Assembly: GCF_052118625.1 (NCBI RefSeq)
Contig: NZ_JBQKGW010000011.1
Coordinates: 1-64,000, forward strand
DNA length: 64,000 nt
Direction: 5' to 3'
Source of the DNA: Porcincola sp945869225
GTDB lineage: Bacteria > Bacillota > Clostridia > Lachnospirales > Lachnospiraceae
Shown: piece after piece, positions 61,216 to 64,000 of the stretch
Layout: every line of letters begins with the position of its first letter
How positions within the stretch are numbered: the first letter of the stretch is position 1
Notes under the pieces: model-generated
The model's input: the letters and a program-made list of their open reading frames with translations, nothing else
Told to the model about the DNA's origin: nothing
Database searches by the model: none
Position numbers and translations under genes: made by a program

Positions 61216-63894
61216 ATGACACAGTATACAGTAACAGGAATGAGCTGCGCGTCCTGCCAGGCTCATGTCGAAAAGGCGGTTTCGAAGGTGCCGGGTGTGA
61301 AGGCAGTCTCGGTCTCGCTTCTGACCAATTCAATGGGCGTCGAGGGAACGGCGGACAGCGCCGCTGTCATCGCGGCGGTTGAGAAGGCCGGCTACGGGGC
61401 CAGCCTCAGGGAGGAAAGCGCAAAGAGCAGCGAAAGAAGCGCAAGCGCCAGACTCAGGGCGGAGGAGGAAGCCCTGAAGGATCACACGACGCCGAAGCTG
61501 GTCAGACGGCTGGAGTATTCCGTCTTCTTCCTCGCTGTTCTGATGTACATCACCATGGGCCACAATATGTGGGGATGGCCGCTCCCATCATTCCTCTCGC
61601 ACAATCATCTGGGACTGGCACTGACGCAGATGCTCCTGGCGGCAGCCGTGATGATCATTAACAAGGACTTCTTCACCTCCGGCTTCAAGTCTCTGTTTCA
61701 CGGTGCGCCGAACATGGATGCACTTGTGGCACTCGGCTCGAGCGTGTCCTTCGGCTGGTCTGTCTACATCTTTTACAGGATGACGGTCCTGGTTACGCAC
61801 GGAACTGCCAGCATGGATCTGATGCCGCTGTATCACAATCAGCTCTACTTTGAGAGCGCGGCGATGATCCCGGCGCTGATCACTGTCGGAAAGACACTGG
61901 AGTCACTGTCGAAGGGCAGAACGACCGATGCACTAAAGAATCTGATGAAAATGGCACCGAAGACAGCCAGTGTCGAGCGGAACGGTCAGACGGTGATGGT
62001 CGGAATTGACGAGGTTCAGAGCGGAGACATCTTTGTCGTGAAACCGGGCGAAGCCATCCCGGTCGACGGTGTGATCGTGGAAGGATCGACTGCTGTCGAT
62101 GAATCTGCTCTGACGGGGGAATCGATTCCGGTCGATAAGACATCCGGGGATGCTGTCAGCGCGGCGACCATCAACCAGAGCGGATTCATCCGCGCAAGGG
62201 CAACCCGGGTCGGCGAGGATACGACGTTTTCACAGATCGTACAGATGGTCTCGGACGCAGCTGCAACCAAGGCACCGATTGCCAAGATCGCAGACAAGGT
62301 CTCCGGCATCTTCGTGCCGGCGGTCATCGTGATCGCGGCTGTGGTTCTGGCCGGCTGGCTTCTGACAGGACATCCGCTCGCCGTTTCGCTGGAACACGCC
62401 ATCACCGTGCTTGTCATCTCCTGCCCGTGTGCGCTGGGCCTGGCGACACCGGTTGCCATCATGGTCGGAAACGGGATGGGAGCCAAGAATGGAATCCTGT
62501 TCAAGACGAGCGAGGCACTGGAGAATACCGGAAGGATTCAGATTGTTGCGCTGGACAAGACGGGAACCATCACGGCGGGGAAGCCGGAGGTGACCGATGT
62601 GCTTCCTGCGGCAGGAAGGACAGAGGATGATCTGCTGAGCCTGGCCTATGCGCTGGAGATGCAGAGCGAGCACCCGCTTGCAAGGGCGGTCGTCGCGGAG
62701 GCGGAGAAGCGTCATCTTCAGCCGGAGAAGGTTCATGACTTTAAGGCACTCTCCGGAAATGGACTGACCGCATCCATCGGAAATACCAGCGTTCACGGAG
62801 GCTCAGGCAGCTACATCGGCAGCATTGCCGCGATCCCGGGAGATCTTCAGAAGAAGGCGGATGCACTTGCGGAGCAGGGAAGAACGCCTCTGTTTTTCGA
62901 GCAGGACGGCAGGCTTGCGGGCATCATCGCGGTGGCGGATGTCATCAAGCCGGACTCTGCACAGGCCATCCGGGAGCTTCAGAAGATGGGAATTGAGACG
63001 GTCATGCTGACCGGGGACAATGAGCGGACGGCCCGTGCCATCGGCAGGCAGGCCGGAGTGAACCGGATCATCGCCGGCGTGCTCCCTGACGGCAAGGAGG
63101 CTGTCATTCGAAAGCTTCAGAAACGCGGCAAGGTTGCCATGGTCGGAGACGGCATCAACGATGCTCCGGCGCTGACCAGAGCGGACATCGGCATTGCAAT
63201 CGGGGCCGGAACGGATGTCGCCATCGACAGCGCGGATGTCGTTTTGATGAACTCAAAGCTGACAGATGTCTCAGGTGCAGTCAGACTGAGCCGTGCAACC
63301 ATCCGCAACATTCATGAGAACCTGTTCTGGGCGTTTGCCTACAACGCACTCCTGATTCCGATGGCAGCCGGCCTCTATCCGGGTATCCACCTGAACCCAA
63401 TGTGGGGAGCCGCAGCGATGGCACTCTCAAGTTTCACCGTCTGCATGAATGCGCTCCGGCTGAACCTCGCGAAGGTGCATGATGCCTCTCACGACCGCCC
63501 GATGAATAAGAAAGCGCTCCCGGAGATGGAGAAGGCAGAGACGGTCATTACAGCCGTCAATGCAGTCAATGGAAATCCGGAAGCCTGCCCGGTTCCGGTC
63601 AGGACGGAAACAAAGACCGATGCTTCGGATGCGAGCATGGCGGAAGCAAGCCCAGACGGCCGTCAGGCAGCGGGCAGAACGGAGACGGAGACCGTCCTGG
63701 TCGGGGGAATGATGTGCGAGAACTGTGAGCGGCATGTCACGAATGCCTTGAAGTCGGTTGATGGCATCGTCAGCGTCAAGGCAGATCACAGGACGGGAAA
63801 AGCCATTGTGACCTACACGTCAAAGCCGGATGAGGCGGCGATGAAACAGGCCATCGAGGACGCCGACTACGAGTATGAAGGAGTTCAGTCCTGA
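61216..63894 (+). CDS. copA: Copper-exporting P1B-type ATPase
   Basis: Pumps Cu(I) out of the cell, 892 residues. N-terminal heavy-metal domain (GMSCASC, Cys11 and Cys14), eight helices, actuator motif TGES (in ALTGESIPV), transport-site CPC near 402-404 (SCPCALG), phosphorylation Asp in DKTGTIT near 446, HP motif in SEHPLA and hinge GDGIND near 644. A second heavy-metal domain lies at the extreme C-terminus (about 825-892, GMMCENC), after a Glu/Thr/Ala linker. Most CopA proteins carry all such domains at the N-terminus. ATG 61216 follows AAAGGA; an upstream in-frame ATG (61141) lies in the leader. Confidence 0.96.
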   Translation: MTQYTVTGMSCASCQAHVEKAVSKVPGVKAVSVSLLTNSMGVEGTADSAAVIAAVEKAGYGASLREESAKSSERSASARLRAEEEALKDHTTPKLVRRLEYSVFFLAVLMYITMGHNMWGWPLPSFLSHNHLGLALTQMLLAAAVMIINKDFFTSGFKSLFHGAPNMDALVALGSSVSFGWSVYIFYRMTVLVTHGTASMDLMPLYHNQLYFESAAMIPALITVGKTLESLSKGRTTDALKNLMKMAPKTASVERNGQTVMVGIDEVQSGDIFVVKPGEAIPVDGVIVEGSTAVDESALTGESIPVDKTSGDAVSAATINQSGFIRARATRVGEDTTFSQIVQMVSDAAATKAPIAKIADKVSGIFVPAVIVIAAVVLAGWLLTGHPLAVSLEHAITVLVISCPCALGLATPVAIMVGNGMGAKNGILFKTSEALENTGRIQIVALDKTGTITAGKPEVTDVLPAAGRTEDDLLSLAYALEMQSEHPLARAVVAEAEKRHLQPEKVHDFKALSGNGLTASIGNTSVHGGSGSYIGSIAAIPGDLQKKADALAEQGRTPLFFEQDGRLAGIIAVADVIKPDSAQAIRELQKMGIETVMLTGDNERTARAIGRQAGVNRIIAGVLPDGKEAVIRKLQKRGKVAMVGDGINDAPALTRADIGIAIGAGTDVAIDSADVVLMNSKLTDVSGAVRLSRATIRNIHENLFWAFAYNALLIPMAAGLYPGIHLNPMWGAAAMALSSFTVCMNALRLNLAKVHDASHDRPMNKKALPEMEKAETVITAVNAVNGNPEACPVPVRTETKTDASDASMAEASPDGRQAAGRTETETVLVGGMMCENCERHVTNALKSVDGIVSVKADHRTGKAIVTYTSKPDEAAMKQAIEDADYEYEGVQS

Positions 63895-63912
63895 GCCTGA
63901 GGCAGTCCTGGC

Positions 63913-64000
63913 AATGAACCATTGAAAGTCCGCACATCCATACATCAATATGAGCCATTGAGAGCCCGCATCAGGTGGGGCGGCCTCCATGGCTCATTTT
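63913..64000 (+). terminator. Direct repeat and probable copA terminator at the window edge
   Basis: ATGAGCCAT (63950-63958) pairs with ATGGCTCAT (63989-63997), followed by TTT at the edge, with a partly paired interior. An earlier copy of the left arm, ATGAACCATTGAAAGTCCGC, lies at 63913-63932 and matches 63950-63969 with three changes. Confidence 0.55.

Overview
The window looks like chromosome from an anaerobic, fermentative, Gram-positive Clostridia-type bacterium, probably Lachnospiraceae or a close relative. The evidence is strong AGGAGG ribosome sites, sigma-A promoters, an HndACD-type NADH-linked [FeFe]-hydrogenase, a LytR-CpsA-Psr wall protein, a LytTR regulator, a YtrA-type GntR/ABC pair, a split ThrE exporter and a giant cell-wall-anchored repeat protein. 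No rRNA, tRNA, CRISPR array or intact transposase was recognised.

Layout. 1-2030: a less GC-rich accessory patch with two toxin-antitoxin modules, one RelB with a RelE/ParE toxin broken by an internal deletion, the other an apparently intact MazE/MazF-type pair. 2040-5050: LCP wall-polymer ligase and a PAS-GAF-GGDEF diguanylate cyclase. 5130-14600: a 3027-residue surface protein (InlB-like repeats, 14 YDG repeats, four DUF7507/DUF11-like repeats, sortase-like tail), then a structured 3' region and a strong terminator. 14800-22860: an arabinose module (binding protein, permease, double ATPase, second permease, L-arabinose isomerase, AraR-type regulator) behind a near-consensus promoter with an AraR-like operator. 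22860-24790: an NTF2-like/LytTR regulator divergent from a membrane protein, with 21-bp-spaced direct repeats between them. 24830-27140: a YtrA-type GntR repressor with an ABC transporter. 27200-32320: an unknown exported protein, then a minus-strand FtsX-type ABC exporter.

32650-35060: ThrE halves separated by three 30-bp repeats, and a serine hydrolase. 35450-39700: hydrogenase operon behind a promoter carrying a Fur-like box. 39730-44200: MarR repressor with a heterodimeric ABC exporter, promoter flanked by two matching dyads. 44330-49000: MalY/PatB C-S lyase, 5-formyl-THF cyclo-ligase, RsiV-like lipoprotein, atypical lactate/malate-type dehydrogenase. 49040-52900: a second heterodimeric ABC exporter. 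52950-57700: VOC protein, MBL-fold hydrolase, SseB-like protein, metallophosphoesterase, Y-family polymerase and YolD-like protein. 57820-64000: C_GCAxxG_C_C redox protein, histidine phosphatase, DUF438/hemerythrin/PAS protein, DUF488 protein and CopA behind two CsoR-like boxes.

Functional reading. The arabinose, copper, MarR/ABC, YtrA/ABC and LytTR loci are compact circuits in which a regulator or its operator can be read next to its targets. No wholly new multi-gene system could be shown. The best leads are the structured RNA after the giant surface protein, the LytTR-NTF2 locus, the three-repeat promoter of the DUF438 gene, the 30-bp repeats inside the ThrE locus, and a 29-bp duplication that copied a ribosome site and start codon.
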